Of a DNA stretch of 64,000 nt, positions 8,509-16,192 are shown piece after piece. Under the pieces are notes generated by a model that was not told the DNA's origin, searched no databases, and saw nothing but the letters and a program-made list of their open reading frames with translations. A program made the position numbers and the translations under genes. The DNA comes from Micromonospora rhizosphaerae (lineage in GTDB: Bacteria > Actinomycetota > Actinomycetes > Mycobacteriales > Micromonosporaceae): assembly GCF_900091465.1 (NCBI RefSeq), contig NZ_FMHV01000002.1, positions 186,001 through 250,000 of the forward strand, written 5' to 3'. Positions within the stretch are counted from its first letter, which is position 1. The number at the start of each line of letters is the position of its first letter.

Positions 8509-8812
8509 GAGCGCAGGCTACCGTTCCGCGGTGCGACGCGGGGGGCCGCGACGGTCGTCACCGCTTGCGTGGTCCAGGTCACACCCGTCCCGTCCGGACG
8601 CCGCTTCATCAGCGGAATCAGACCGACCAAGGGGCTGTTCAGGTAGTATGGAACAGTTGCCGTGGGTGCCGATCTGATCGACAGCAGCCCCGCGGCGCGC
8701 GTGCGGCCCGGCCCGGCTCGGCGTTTCCGCCCCGGACCGTGTGGCCCGCGCCATACCGATCGCGCCCTGAGGACATGAGGGGCGCACCACGAGAGGGCAC
8801 CCCTAAATCCAT
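8509..8812. promoter_or_regulatory. 304-bp divergent intergenic region upstream of the RNA helicase
   Basis: No gene is supported here. A TAGTAT hexamer at 8644-8649 is the best -10 candidate for the helicase, without a convincing -35; transcription from it would give a GC-rich leader of roughly 155 nt before the ATG at 8813. DEAD-box helicase leaders are often structured and autoregulated, but that is inference. The left part must carry the promoter of the ferritin-like gene. Confidence 0.35.
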
Positions 8813-10459
8813 ATGAGCGAGCAGATTCAAGGCACCACGGGCCAGGTACTGGCCCCTACCGCTCCGGTCCGTCCGGAGGCTCCCACCTTCGCCGCGCTCG
8901 GCGCCCGTCCGGAGACGGTCGAGGCGCTGGCCGCCGCCGGCATCACCCGCGCGTTCGCCATCCAGGAGTACGCGCTGCCGATCGCGCTGCGCGGCTCCGA
9001 CCTGATCGGCCAGGCACCGACCGGCACCGGCAAGACCCTCGGCTTCGGCGTCCCGCTGCTGGAGCGGGTCTTCGCGCCCGGCGAGGGCAGCGACGGCGTG
9101 CCGCAGGCGCTGGTCGTCGTACCCACCCGCGAGCTGGGCATCCAGGTCGCCAAGGACCTCGCCGCCGCGGGTCGCACCCGGGGGGTCCGAGTGCTGCCGA
9201 TCTACGGCGGCGTGGCCTACGAGCCGCAGATCGAGGCGCTCCGCAAGGGCGTCGAGATCCTGGTCGGCACCCCGGGCCGGCTGCTGGACCTGGCCAAGCA
9301 GAAGCACCTCCGGCTCGACCGGGTGCACGCGCTGGTCCTCGACGAGGCCGACCGGATGCTCGACCTGGGCTTCCTGGACGACGTCGAGAAGATCCTGGCG
9401 ATGCTGCCGGAGGACCGGCAGACGATGCTCTTCTCGGCCACCATGCCGGACCCGATCGTCGCCCTGTCCCGGCGCTTCCTGCGTCACCCGGTGACGATCC
9501 ACGCCGGGCACACCGCCGAGACCGGCCCGTCGCCGCAGACCCAGCAGCTGGTCTACCGCACCCACTCGATGAACAAGATCGAGATCGTGGCGCGGATCCT
9601 CCAGGCCGAGGGGCGCGGTCTCACCATGATCTTCACCCGGACCAAGCGGGCCGCCGACCGGGTCGCCGAGGACCTCGACTTCCGCGGCTTCGCGGTCGCG
9701 GCGGTGCACGGTGACCTGGGCCAGGGCGCCCGGGAACGGGCGCTGCGGGCGTTCCGCGCCGGCAAGATCGACATCCTGGTCGCCACCGACGTGGCGGCGC
9801 GCGGGCTCGACGTCACCGGCGTCACCCACGTCGTCAACTACGACTGCCCCGAGGACCAGGACACCTACACCCACCGGATCGGTCGTACCGGCCGGGCCGG
9901 GGCGACCGGCGTGGCGGTGACCTTCGTCGACTGGGACGACATGCCCCGCTGGCGGATCATCGACAAGACGCTGGGCCTGGAGATGCCGGAGCCGCCGGAG
10001 ACGTACCACACCTCTCCGCACCTCTACACCGACCTGGACATCTCCCGTGACGTCACCGGCACCCTGCCGACCGCCGAGCGCACCCGCGCCGGCCTGGCGG
10101 CGGAGGTCGAGGAGGACCTCGGCGGTGGCCGGTCCCGGCGCGGCGAGGGCCGCGGCTCCCGCCGCGGCGACGGCCGCGGCCGGGGCGAGCGCCGCCGGGG
10201 CGGCGGTGACGCGCCCGGCACCGAGACGCCCGCCGAGGCCTCGACCGAGGAGGGCACCCGCACCCCGCGCCGCCGGCGTCGCCGCAGGGCCGGCGAGGTG
10301 GTGGCCGGTGAGCCGACCGCAGTGGTCCCCGCCGAGGCCACCGAGTCGGTCGCGACCAGCGCCGCCGAGGGCGACGCGCCCAAGCCCCGCCGCCGCCGGC
10401 GCCGCCGTGGTGGTGGTGGTTCGGGCACCGGTACGCCGGCCGAGGCGACCGCCGACTGA
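8813..10459 (+). CDS. DEAD-box ATP-dependent RNA helicase with basic RG-rich tail
   Basis: 548 residues. All core motifs are present in order: Q motif (FAIQEYALP, Gln51), Walker A APTGTGKT (68-75), PTRELGIQ, TPGRLLDL, DEAD at 177-180, SATMPDP, the helicase C-domain VATDVAARGLDV and HRIGRTGRAG. After about residue 400 the chain turns into a disordered tail of RRGEGRG, RGRGERRRGGG and several runs of arginine interleaved with acidic/alanine stretches, typical of RhlE-like proteins that bind structured RNA. Cytoplasmic, expected in ribosome assembly or mRNA unwinding, often cold-induced. Monocistronic: a hairpin at 10473-10510 follows closely. Confidence 0.95.
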   Translation: MSEQIQGTTGQVLAPTAPVRPEAPTFAALGARPETVEALAAAGITRAFAIQEYALPIALRGSDLIGQAPTGTGKTLGFGVPLLERVFAPGEGSDGVPQALVVVPTRELGIQVAKDLAAAGRTRGVRVLPIYGGVAYEPQIEALRKGVEILVGTPGRLLDLAKQKHLRLDRVHALVLDEADRMLDLGFLDDVEKILAMLPEDRQTMLFSATMPDPIVALSRRFLRHPVTIHAGHTAETGPSPQTQQLVYRTHSMNKIEIVARILQAEGRGLTMIFTRTKRAADRVAEDLDFRGFAVAAVHGDLGQGARERALRAFRAGKIDILVATDVAARGLDVTGVTHVVNYDCPEDQDTYTHRIGRTGRAGATGVAVTFVDWDDMPRWRIIDKTLGLEMPEPPETYHTSPHLYTDLDISRDVTGTLPTAERTRAGLAAEVEEDLGGGRSRRGEGRGSRRGDGRGRGERRRGGGDAPGTETPAEASTEEGTRTPRRRRRRRAGEVVAGEPTAVVPAEATESVATSAAEGDAPKPRRRRRRRGGGGSGTGTPAEATAD

Positions 10460-10472
10460 CGCTGCGACATTC

Positions 10473-10510
10473 GACATCCCCCGCACCGCTCCCTGGTCCC
10501 GGGGGATGTC
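10473..10510 (+). terminator. Rho-independent-like terminator of the helicase gene
   Basis: Arms GACATCCCCC (10473-10482) and GGGGGATGTC (10501-10510) pair perfectly around an 18-base loop, 14 bp after the helicase stop, followed by gctttcc. Confidence 0.75.
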
Positions 10511-10820
10511 GCTTTCCGGGCCGGGCCGCAGCCGGGCCACCTCGGCCCGGTGACCTCGGCTCGGTGGCCGGGCGGGAAGCCACGGCCCGCGGCGGGTGGC
10601 GGCCGGAAGGCGCACCCGCACTCAGCTACCTCGCGGCGGCCGCGGCCGTCGAAAGGCGCGCGTCGGCGGGCGGAACGCGATCGCCTGCGGCGGACCGAGG
10701 TTTTCCCGCTCGCTTTGCCGGTCGAGGACAGCCCCGAGCCAGCCCGCGCGGAGCGGGCCGCACAGATACTCAGGAGCCGGCCCGTCCAGGGAGCCGGAGG
10801 CCGAGAAGGATGATGGAGTC
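10511..10820. other. Gap between helicase and methyltransferase genes
   Basis: About 310 bp after the terminator with no supportable gene. Frames stay open in several phases only because of base composition. It should contain the promoter of the methyltransferase gene; I see no clear -10/-35 pair. Confidence 0.4.
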
Positions 10821-11975
10821 ATGCCGGAACCGCTGGACGCCGCCCTGACCGAGGTGCGGACGCTGCTGCTCGACCCCGCCCTGACCAGGGCGGTCGCCGC
10901 CGGGCGACGCCGGGGGCAACGCCCCTCCGTGGTCCGTGCCGAGTTGCGGCCGGTCACCCTCAAGGCCGGCCCGCGGTTGCAGATCTCGACGTCGGACGGC
11001 GCCCGGCCGTACACCCGGAACGTGGCGCCCGGCGCCGAGGCCGACGCGGCGGTCGACGCGCTGCTCGCCGAGCCCTTCGGGAACTGGCACGTGGAGACCG
11101 CCGAGGCGACGCTCCAGCTACGGGTGACCAAGTCGGGCGAGGCGCAGGTGCACCGGGCGGCGGCGAACCGGCCGGCAACGCAGCCGAGCGGCCACGACCG
11201 GGCGAAGGACTACCTGCTCGACCCGGGCGATCCGATCTTCGCGGAGATCGGCGGCTCGGCGGCCAAGCGCCGCCAGGTCGACGCGTTCCTGCGGGCACTG
11301 GCCGCGACCCTGCCGGACGACCTGACCGGCCCCCTGCGCGTGGTCGACCTCGGCTGCGGCAACGCCTACCTGACCTTCGCGGCCCACCGGTACCTCACCC
11401 AGCGCGGCCTCGACGTGGAGTTGGTCGGGGTGGACGTCCGCGAGGACCAGCGTCGACGCAACACCGAGCTGGCCGAGCGGCTGGGCTGGGCGGACCGGGT
11501 CAGCTTCGTGGCCGGCACCATCGCCGACGCGGTCGTCGAGCCGGCGCCCGACCTGGTGCTGGCACTGCACGCCTGCGACACCGCCACCGATGAGGCGCTT
11601 TCCCGCGCGGTGCGGTGGGGCGCCCGGTGGGTGCTCGCCGCGCCCTGCTGCCACCACGACGTCGCGGCCCAGCTGCGATCCCGGCCGGCCCCGGCGCCGT
11701 ACGAGCTGCTCACCCGGCAGGGCATCCTGCGCGAGCGCTTCGCGGACGTGCTGACCGACGCGCTGCGGGCCGGGCTGCTCCGGCTGCACGGCTACCGGAC
11801 CGAGGTGGTCGAGTTCGTCGACTCCCGCCACACCCCGCGGAACCTGCTGATCCGGGCCCGCCGGACCGGAGCTGCCCCGACCGCCGAGCAGCGGGCGGAG
11901 TACCGGGAGCTGCTCGACCAGTGGCCGATCACGCCCCGGCTGGAGTCGCTGCTCGCGGAGGAGCGGGCCGGCTAG
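10821..11975 (+). CDS. Class I SAM-dependent methyltransferase with PCCHH motif
   Basis: 384 residues. ATG 10821 has AAGGA at about 10806-10810. The N-terminal 150 residues form an unassigned alpha-beta domain; the Rossmann methyltransferase domain begins near residue 165 with VVDLGCGNAYLTFAA as SAM motif I, then VGVDVRED (motif II acidic residue), LALHACDTATDEAL and APCCHHD. The CDTATD and PCCHH segments are characteristic of the methyltransferase family typified by GSTCD-type proteins, thought to act on RNA, but the substrate is not established here. Monocistronic, followed by an unrelated HTH gene. Confidence 0.82.
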   Translation: MPEPLDAALTEVRTLLLDPALTRAVAAGRRRGQRPSVVRAELRPVTLKAGPRLQISTSDGARPYTRNVAPGAEADAAVDALLAEPFGNWHVETAEATLQLRVTKSGEAQVHRAAANRPATQPSGHDRAKDYLLDPGDPIFAEIGGSAAKRRQVDAFLRALAATLPDDLTGPLRVVDLGCGNAYLTFAAHRYLTQRGLDVELVGVDVREDQRRRNTELAERLGWADRVSFVAGTIADAVVEPAPDLVLALHACDTATDEALSRAVRWGARWVLAAPCCHHDVAAQLRSRPAPAPYELLTRQGILRERFADVLTDALRAGLLRLHGYRTEVVEFVDSRHTPRNLLIRARRTGAAPTAEQRAEYRELLDQWPITPRLESLLAEERAG

Positions 11976-12106
11976 TGGCGCGGGCCCGGCCGGTTCCCTT
12001 CTCGCGACGCACGGGCCGATCGGTCAATTGCTCCGGGCCCCGGCCGTACTACCCTCGGAAGGCGCACCGTCCGGTGCTCCGGCCGGAAAGGGAAGACCCC
12101 GCAGGG

Positions 12107-12523
12107 ATGGGTTCCGCAGAGGTATCACCGCAGATGGCCTTCGCGCGCTTCGTACGTCGCGCCATCGACGACGCCCGCGAAGAGCGCGGCTGGACGGTGA
12201 CCGACCTGGCCACGCACACCGGGGTGGGCCGGTCCACCGTGTTCCGCTGGCTCGCCGGAGACTGGCAGGACTACCCCGAACTGGCCAAGGTGCGCGGCTT
12301 CTGCTCCGCCCTCGACCTGCCCGTCGCCGCCGCCTTCCGGGCCCTCGGCCTGCCCGACGCCGGGCCGGCCCCGCGCCGCCGTGCCGAGGACGCTCCGGTG
12401 GAGGCGGACGTCCGGGTGATCCTGGAGCGGCTTGCCGACCCGAGCGTTCCGGCCGAGGAGAAGCACCACATCCGCGACCTGCTCCGCTACCTGGCCCGCC
12501 GCCCGGTCCGCCGGGCCGGCTGA
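12107..12523 (+). CDS. Small XRE-like helix-turn-helix DNA-binding protein
   Basis: 138 residues, ATG 12107 preceded by AGGG. Residues about 11-65 form a Cro/C1-type HTH: FVRRAIDDAREERGWTVTDLA, THTGVGRSTVFRWLAGDW, then the helix LAKVRGFCSALDLPVAAAF. The rest is a charged linker and a C-terminal helix ending HHIRDLLRYLARR. No sensor domain or membrane segment. Soluble transcription factor with unknown targets; similar small XRE proteins are frequent in actinomycetes, some next to developmental genes. Confidence 0.8.
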   Translation: MGSAEVSPQMAFARFVRRAIDDAREERGWTVTDLATHTGVGRSTVFRWLAGDWQDYPELAKVRGFCSALDLPVAAAFRALGLPDAGPAPRRRAEDAPVEADVRVILERLADPSVPAEEKHHIRDLLRYLARRPVRRAG

Positions 12524-12546
12524 TCGACCGCTCGCGGGCGGGCCGG

Positions 12547-13545
12547 TCAGGGCACGGTCACGGTGAAGGCGGCGGTCCGCACCACCCCGGCCACCTGGAA
12601 GTCCAGGAACATCCGGTAGCGCCCGGGGCCCGGCGCGGTCAGCCAGAACGTCACCACGTCCCCGTCCCGCCCGGTCTCGGGGTGCACGTGCAGGTAGCCG
12701 AGGTCCCCCTCGCGGAGCGCGACGAGGTGGCCGTACGCGCCGAGGTAGCGCTCCAGCGGCGCGGCCCCGCCGTCGGTGCGGACCCGGAAGCGCAACGGCA
12801 CCGACTCCCCCGCCTTCGGGGTCGCCTCGTAGCCGACGGTGAACCCGTCGACCGTGGTCGAGGTGGCGGGCGCCGGCAGCGGACGGGGTGCGTAGCCGCC
12901 CGGCGAGGTCAGGTCGACCCCGAGGGTCACGGCGGTCTGCCGGCCGTCGTCCGCGACCGCGGTGAAGTCCGCGTACGCCCGCCAGACGCCCGGCTGCGGC
13001 AGCGTCAGCGGTACCGACCAGGTGCCGTCCGGCGCCATGGTGGGGTGCAGGTGCTGATAGCCGGTCAGGTCGCGGCGTACCACGATCAGGTGCATCGGCT
13101 TGTCGTGCACCACGGCGAACCGGATGACCGCCCGCCGCCGCTCGTCCCGGATCTGGAATCGGAGCTCACCGGCCCGGCCGGCCGGGAAGTCCACGCTCGA
13201 CGGGGTGAGGGTGTAGCCGGCCGCGGTGACCGAGAGGCCGGCCGCGTCCGCGCTGCCCGCCTGGTCGACCGGGGCCCCGCCGTGGGAGTGCGCGCCGGTG
13301 CCCGGCGGGTGGGTGTGCCCTCCGGAGGCCGGAGTAGCGCTGGCCGGGACGCTCGGCGGCGGGTTCAGCCGGCCGAGGCCGAAGCCGAGCAGTACGGCGA
13401 GCACCAGCCCGCCCACCACCAGCGCCAACCGCACCGTGCTCCGGTCCGGCCCGGCCGACAGCTCCGGCCCGGCCGACAGCTCCGGCCCCCCGGACAGCGG
13501 AGGCCCGGCGGGAGGCGCGGCTGCGCAGGGCGACGACTCAGGCAA
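12547..13545 (-). CDS. Membrane-anchored His-rich protein, likely copper/metal related
   Basis: 332 residues. One membrane helix at about 38-60 is followed by a His-rich linker (HTHPPGTGAHSHGG) and two immunoglobulin-like beta regions carrying HLHP (near 165) and YLHVHPETG (near 290). The TTG start at 13545 lies inside the stop of the upstream copper-chaperone gene (TTGCCTGA), so translation is coupled by an 8-base overlap. The N-terminus has a short repeat LSAGPELSAGPE encoded by an imperfect tandem repeat (13441-13500). The His pairs and linkage to a CopZ-like gene suggest extracytoplasmic copper binding; this is inference. The family is usually annotated as hypothetical secreted protein. 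Confidence 0.75.
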   Translation of the reverse strand: MPESSPCAAAPPAGPPLSGGPELSAGPELSAGPDRSTVRLALVVGGLVLAVLLGFGLGRLNPPPSVPASATPASGGHTHPPGTGAHSHGGAPVDQAGSADAAGLSVTAAGYTLTPSSVDFPAGRAGELRFQIRDERRRAVIRFAVVHDKPMHLIVVRRDLTGYQHLHPTMAPDGTWSVPLTLPQPGVWRAYADFTAVADDGRQTAVTLGVDLTSPGGYAPRPLPAPATSTTVDGFTVGYEATPKAGESVPLRFRVRTDGGAAPLERYLGAYGHLVALREGDLGYLHVHPETGRDGDVVTFWLTAPGPGRYRMFLDFQVAGVVRTAAFTVTVP

Positions 13546-13768
13546 TGCCGCCGGCCAGCTCGTAGCCCGCCTCGTCCACCGCCGCCCGGACGGATTCCAC
13601 CGGCAGCGGCTCGGTGCTGGCGACGGTGGCCGTGCCGCGGGCCAGGTCGACCCGGACCTCCTCGACGCCGGGCAGGGCGGAGAGTTCCTCGGTGACCGCC
13701 CGGACGCAGTGCTCGCAGGTCATCCCGGTGACGGCGTACGTCTGGACGACGGGTCGCTGCTCGGTCAT
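13538..13768 (-). CDS. Heavy-metal-associated (CopZ-like) metallochaperone
   Basis: 76 residues. Single HMA domain with GMTCEHC (Cys18, Cys21) for Cu(I) binding, followed by the expected helix VRAVTEELSALPGVEEV and strand order. Cytoplasmic. It probably passes copper to a P-type ATPase, none of which is in this window. First gene of a two-gene operon with the membrane protein at 12547, with overlapping stop and start. Confidence 0.92.
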   Translation of the reverse strand: MTEQRPVVQTYAVTGMTCEHCVRAVTEELSALPGVEEVRVDLARGTATVASTEPLPVESVRAAVDEAGYELAGGIA

Positions 13769-13943
13769 GCGCCCACGGTACCGCCGGAGCGGGTGCCGGC
13801 CCGGGCACGCCCGGTGACGGTGGCGACGGTCGCAATCCGGCCCACCCGGGAACTTTTCCCGCCCGTCGGACGACCGCCACCGGCCGACCCCGACTCCGCG
13901 GGGGCGGGAGAGCTGAGGATCCGAGCGGGGGCGGGAGAGCGGA

Positions 13944-16076
13944 TCAGCCGGCGACGGCGAGGGCGAGCGGGAGCACGTCGGGAGCCCCGGCCCGGCGCAG
14001 CAGCCGCGCCACCATCGTCATGGTCCAGCCCGAGTCGACCAGGTCGTCGACGAGCAGCACCGGCCCGGCCAACCCGGCGAGGGCGTCGGCCAGCTCGTCG
14101 GGGACGGTGAAGGCGTCGTGCAGCGTGCGTACCCGCTGGGCGCTGTTGCCGCGCGGCCGGCCGGCATCGGTCGGGCCGGTCGGCACCACGCGGCCGAGCA
14201 GCGGCAGCCGGCCCACGGTGGTGATCCGCTCGGCGAGCGACTTCACCAGGGTCGGGTGGGTACGGGAGCCGATCGCGACCACGCCGACCGGGCGGCGCGG
14301 CCACGGGTCGTCGCCGTGCGCCCAGGCCTTGAGCACCTCCACCACGGCCGCCGCCACGTCGTCGGGGACCGTGCCGTCCGCCGTCTCCGGCCCGACCAGG
14401 CCGCGCAGCCGCCCGCCCCAGCCGAGGTCGGAGAGCCGACCCACGGCCCGCCCGGGCCGCGCCTGCTCCCCGGGGGGAATCCGCCCCTTCAGCGGTACGC
14501 CCACCGCCTCCAGCCCGGTCGGCCAGAGCTTCTTCGGCGCGATCTCCACGCCGGGGCGGCCGAGGAAGGTCTGCGCGGCGGCGAGTGCGGCGGCGGAGAC
14601 CTCGGGGGTGAAGAGCGGCCCGGCGCAGCGGTCGCACCGGCCGCAGTCGCCCGCCCCGGTGTCGTCCAGGCACTCCCGCAGGTAGCGCATCCGGCAGCCG
14701 GGCGTGGCCGCGTACTCCATCATGGCCTGCTGCTCGGCGGTGCGTGCCTGGGCGACGCGGCGCAACCGGGCCTCGTCGTAGACCCAGGGTTCGCCGGTGG
14801 CGAGCCAGCCGCCGCGGACCCGGCGGACCGCGCCGTCCACGTCGAGCACCTTGAGCATCAGCTCCAGTCGGGCCCGACGCAGGTCGACGATCGGTTCCAG
14901 GGCCTGGGTGGAGAGCGGCCGGTCGGTGTGCAGGGCGGCGAGCACGGCCCGGACCTGCTCCTCCGGCGGGAAGGCGAGCGAGGCGAAGTAGCGCCAGATG
15001 GCCGCGTCCTCGACGCCGGGCAGCAGTAGCACCTCGGCGTGCTCGACGGCCCGGCCGGCCCGGCCGACCTGCTGGTAGTAGGCGATCGGCGAGGGCGGCG
15101 CGCCGAGGTGCACCACGAAGCCGAGGTCCGGCTTGTCGAAGCCCATGCCCAGCGCGGAGGTGGCGACCAGCGCCTTGATCTTGTTGTCCAGCAGGTCCTG
15201 CTCGGCGGCCCGGCGGTCGGCGTCGTCGGCCTGCCCGCTGTAGGCGGCGACCGACCAGCCGCGCGAGCGGAGGAACTCCGCGGTCTCCCCGGCCGCCGCG
15301 ACGGTCAGGGTGTAGATGATCCCCGAGCCGGGGAGCCGGTCCAGGTTGTCGGCGAGCCAGGCCAACCGGTGGGCCGGGCTCGGCAGATCGAGTACGCCCA
15401 GCCGCAGCGACTCCCGGTCGAGGGTGCCGCGCAGCACCAGGGCGTCGCCCAACTGCTCGGCGACGTCGGCGGTGACCCGGGCGTTGGCGGTGGCGGTGGT
15501 GGCCAGCACCGGCGTGTGCTCCGGGAGGTTGCCGAGGAAGGTACGCAGCCGGCGGTAGTCCGGCCGGAAGTCGTGGCCCCAGTCGGAGACGCAGTGCGCC
15601 TCGTCCACCACCAGCAGGCCGGTGGTGGCGGCCAGCCTCGGCAGCACCGTGTCCCGGAAGTCCGGGTTGTTCAGGCGTTCCGGGCTGATCAGCAGGACGT
15701 CCACCGTGCCGGCGTGGATCTCGGCGGTGATCTCGTCCCACTCGTCGAGGTTGGCCGAGTTGATGGTGCGAGCCCGGATGCCGGCCCGGGCCGCGGACTC
15801 CACCTGGTTGCGCATCAACGCCAGCAGCGGCGAGACGATCACCGTCGGTCCGGCCGTGTCCGGGCCTGCGTCGGCCCGCCGCAGCAGGGCGGTGGCGACG
15901 AAGTAGACCGCCGACTTGCCCCAACCCGTGCGCTGCACGCAGAGCACCCGCCGCCGATCGACCACCAGCGCCTCGATGGCCCGCCACTGGTCCTCGCGGA
16001 GCCGGGCGTGCTCACCGGCCAACCGGCGCAGCACCGCCTCGGCCCGTTCCCGCACCGCCGCCCGATCCTGACCCAT
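13944..16076 (-). CDS. recQ: RecQ-like ATP-dependent DNA helicase with phosphoribosyltransferase-like C-terminus
   Basis: 710 residues. Helicase part: LREDQWRAI Q-like motif, Walker A QRTGWGKS (48-55), SPLLALMRNQ, DEAH (158-161) within VVDEAHCVSDWGHDFRPDY, ATTATAN, the C-domain with ATSALGMGFDKPDLGFVVH and QQVGRAGR, and a zinc-binding cluster CRMRYLRECL...CGRCDRC. No HRDC domain. The last 150 residues instead hold a PRTase-like fold with the PRPP-loop motif VDDLVDSG at 676-683. Unwinds DNA in recombination and repair; the role of the PRTase-like tail is unknown. The fusion occurs, as I recall, in actinobacterial RecQ-family proteins. ATG 16076; no partner gene within the operon. Confidence 0.9.
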   Translation of the reverse strand: MGQDRAAVRERAEAVLRRLAGEHARLREDQWRAIEALVVDRRRVLCVQRTGWGKSAVYFVATALLRRADAGPDTAGPTVIVSPLLALMRNQVESAARAGIRARTINSANLDEWDEITAEIHAGTVDVLLISPERLNNPDFRDTVLPRLAATTGLLVVDEAHCVSDWGHDFRPDYRRLRTFLGNLPEHTPVLATTATANARVTADVAEQLGDALVLRGTLDRESLRLGVLDLPSPAHRLAWLADNLDRLPGSGIIYTLTVAAAGETAEFLRSRGWSVAAYSGQADDADRRAAEQDLLDNKIKALVATSALGMGFDKPDLGFVVHLGAPPSPIAYYQQVGRAGRAVEHAEVLLLPGVEDAAIWRYFASLAFPPEEQVRAVLAALHTDRPLSTQALEPIVDLRRARLELMLKVLDVDGAVRRVRGGWLATGEPWVYDEARLRRVAQARTAEQQAMMEYAATPGCRMRYLRECLDDTGAGDCGRCDRCAGPLFTPEVSAAALAAAQTFLGRPGVEIAPKKLWPTGLEAVGVPLKGRIPPGEQARPGRAVGRLSDLGWGGRLRGLVGPETADGTVPDDVAAAVVEVLKAWAHGDDPWPRRPVGVVAIGSRTHPTLVKSLAERITTVGRLPLLGRVVPTGPTDAGRPRGNSAQRVRTLHDAFTVPDELADALAGLAGPVLLVDDLVDSGWTMTMVARLLRRAGAPDVLPLALAVAG

Positions 16077-16135
16077 CCGGCATTTCTACCAGCGCCGTCT
16101 CCCCGCCACCGCTCCCCGCCGCCGCCGGACGCCGG

Positions 16136-16192
16136 TGATAAAGAGGTTTACGTCACCATCCGGCCTCCTGCGGGCCGCAAACCTCTTGATCA
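16136..16192. terminator. Intergenic hairpin of the GATCAAGAGGTT family
   Basis: Arms TGATAAAGAGGTTTACG (16136-16152) and CGCAAACCTCTTGATCA (16176-16192) pair with two imperfect positions around a 23-base loop. It overlaps the last codons of the SARP-type gene ending at 16190 and lies upstream of recQ. The core matches the hairpin at 57031-57079. Confidence 0.65.

Noticed and set aside
8639..10621. A 660-codon minus-strand frame over the DEAD helicase
   Set aside because: Shadow of the helicase; composition is low-complexity and no start or motif supports it.
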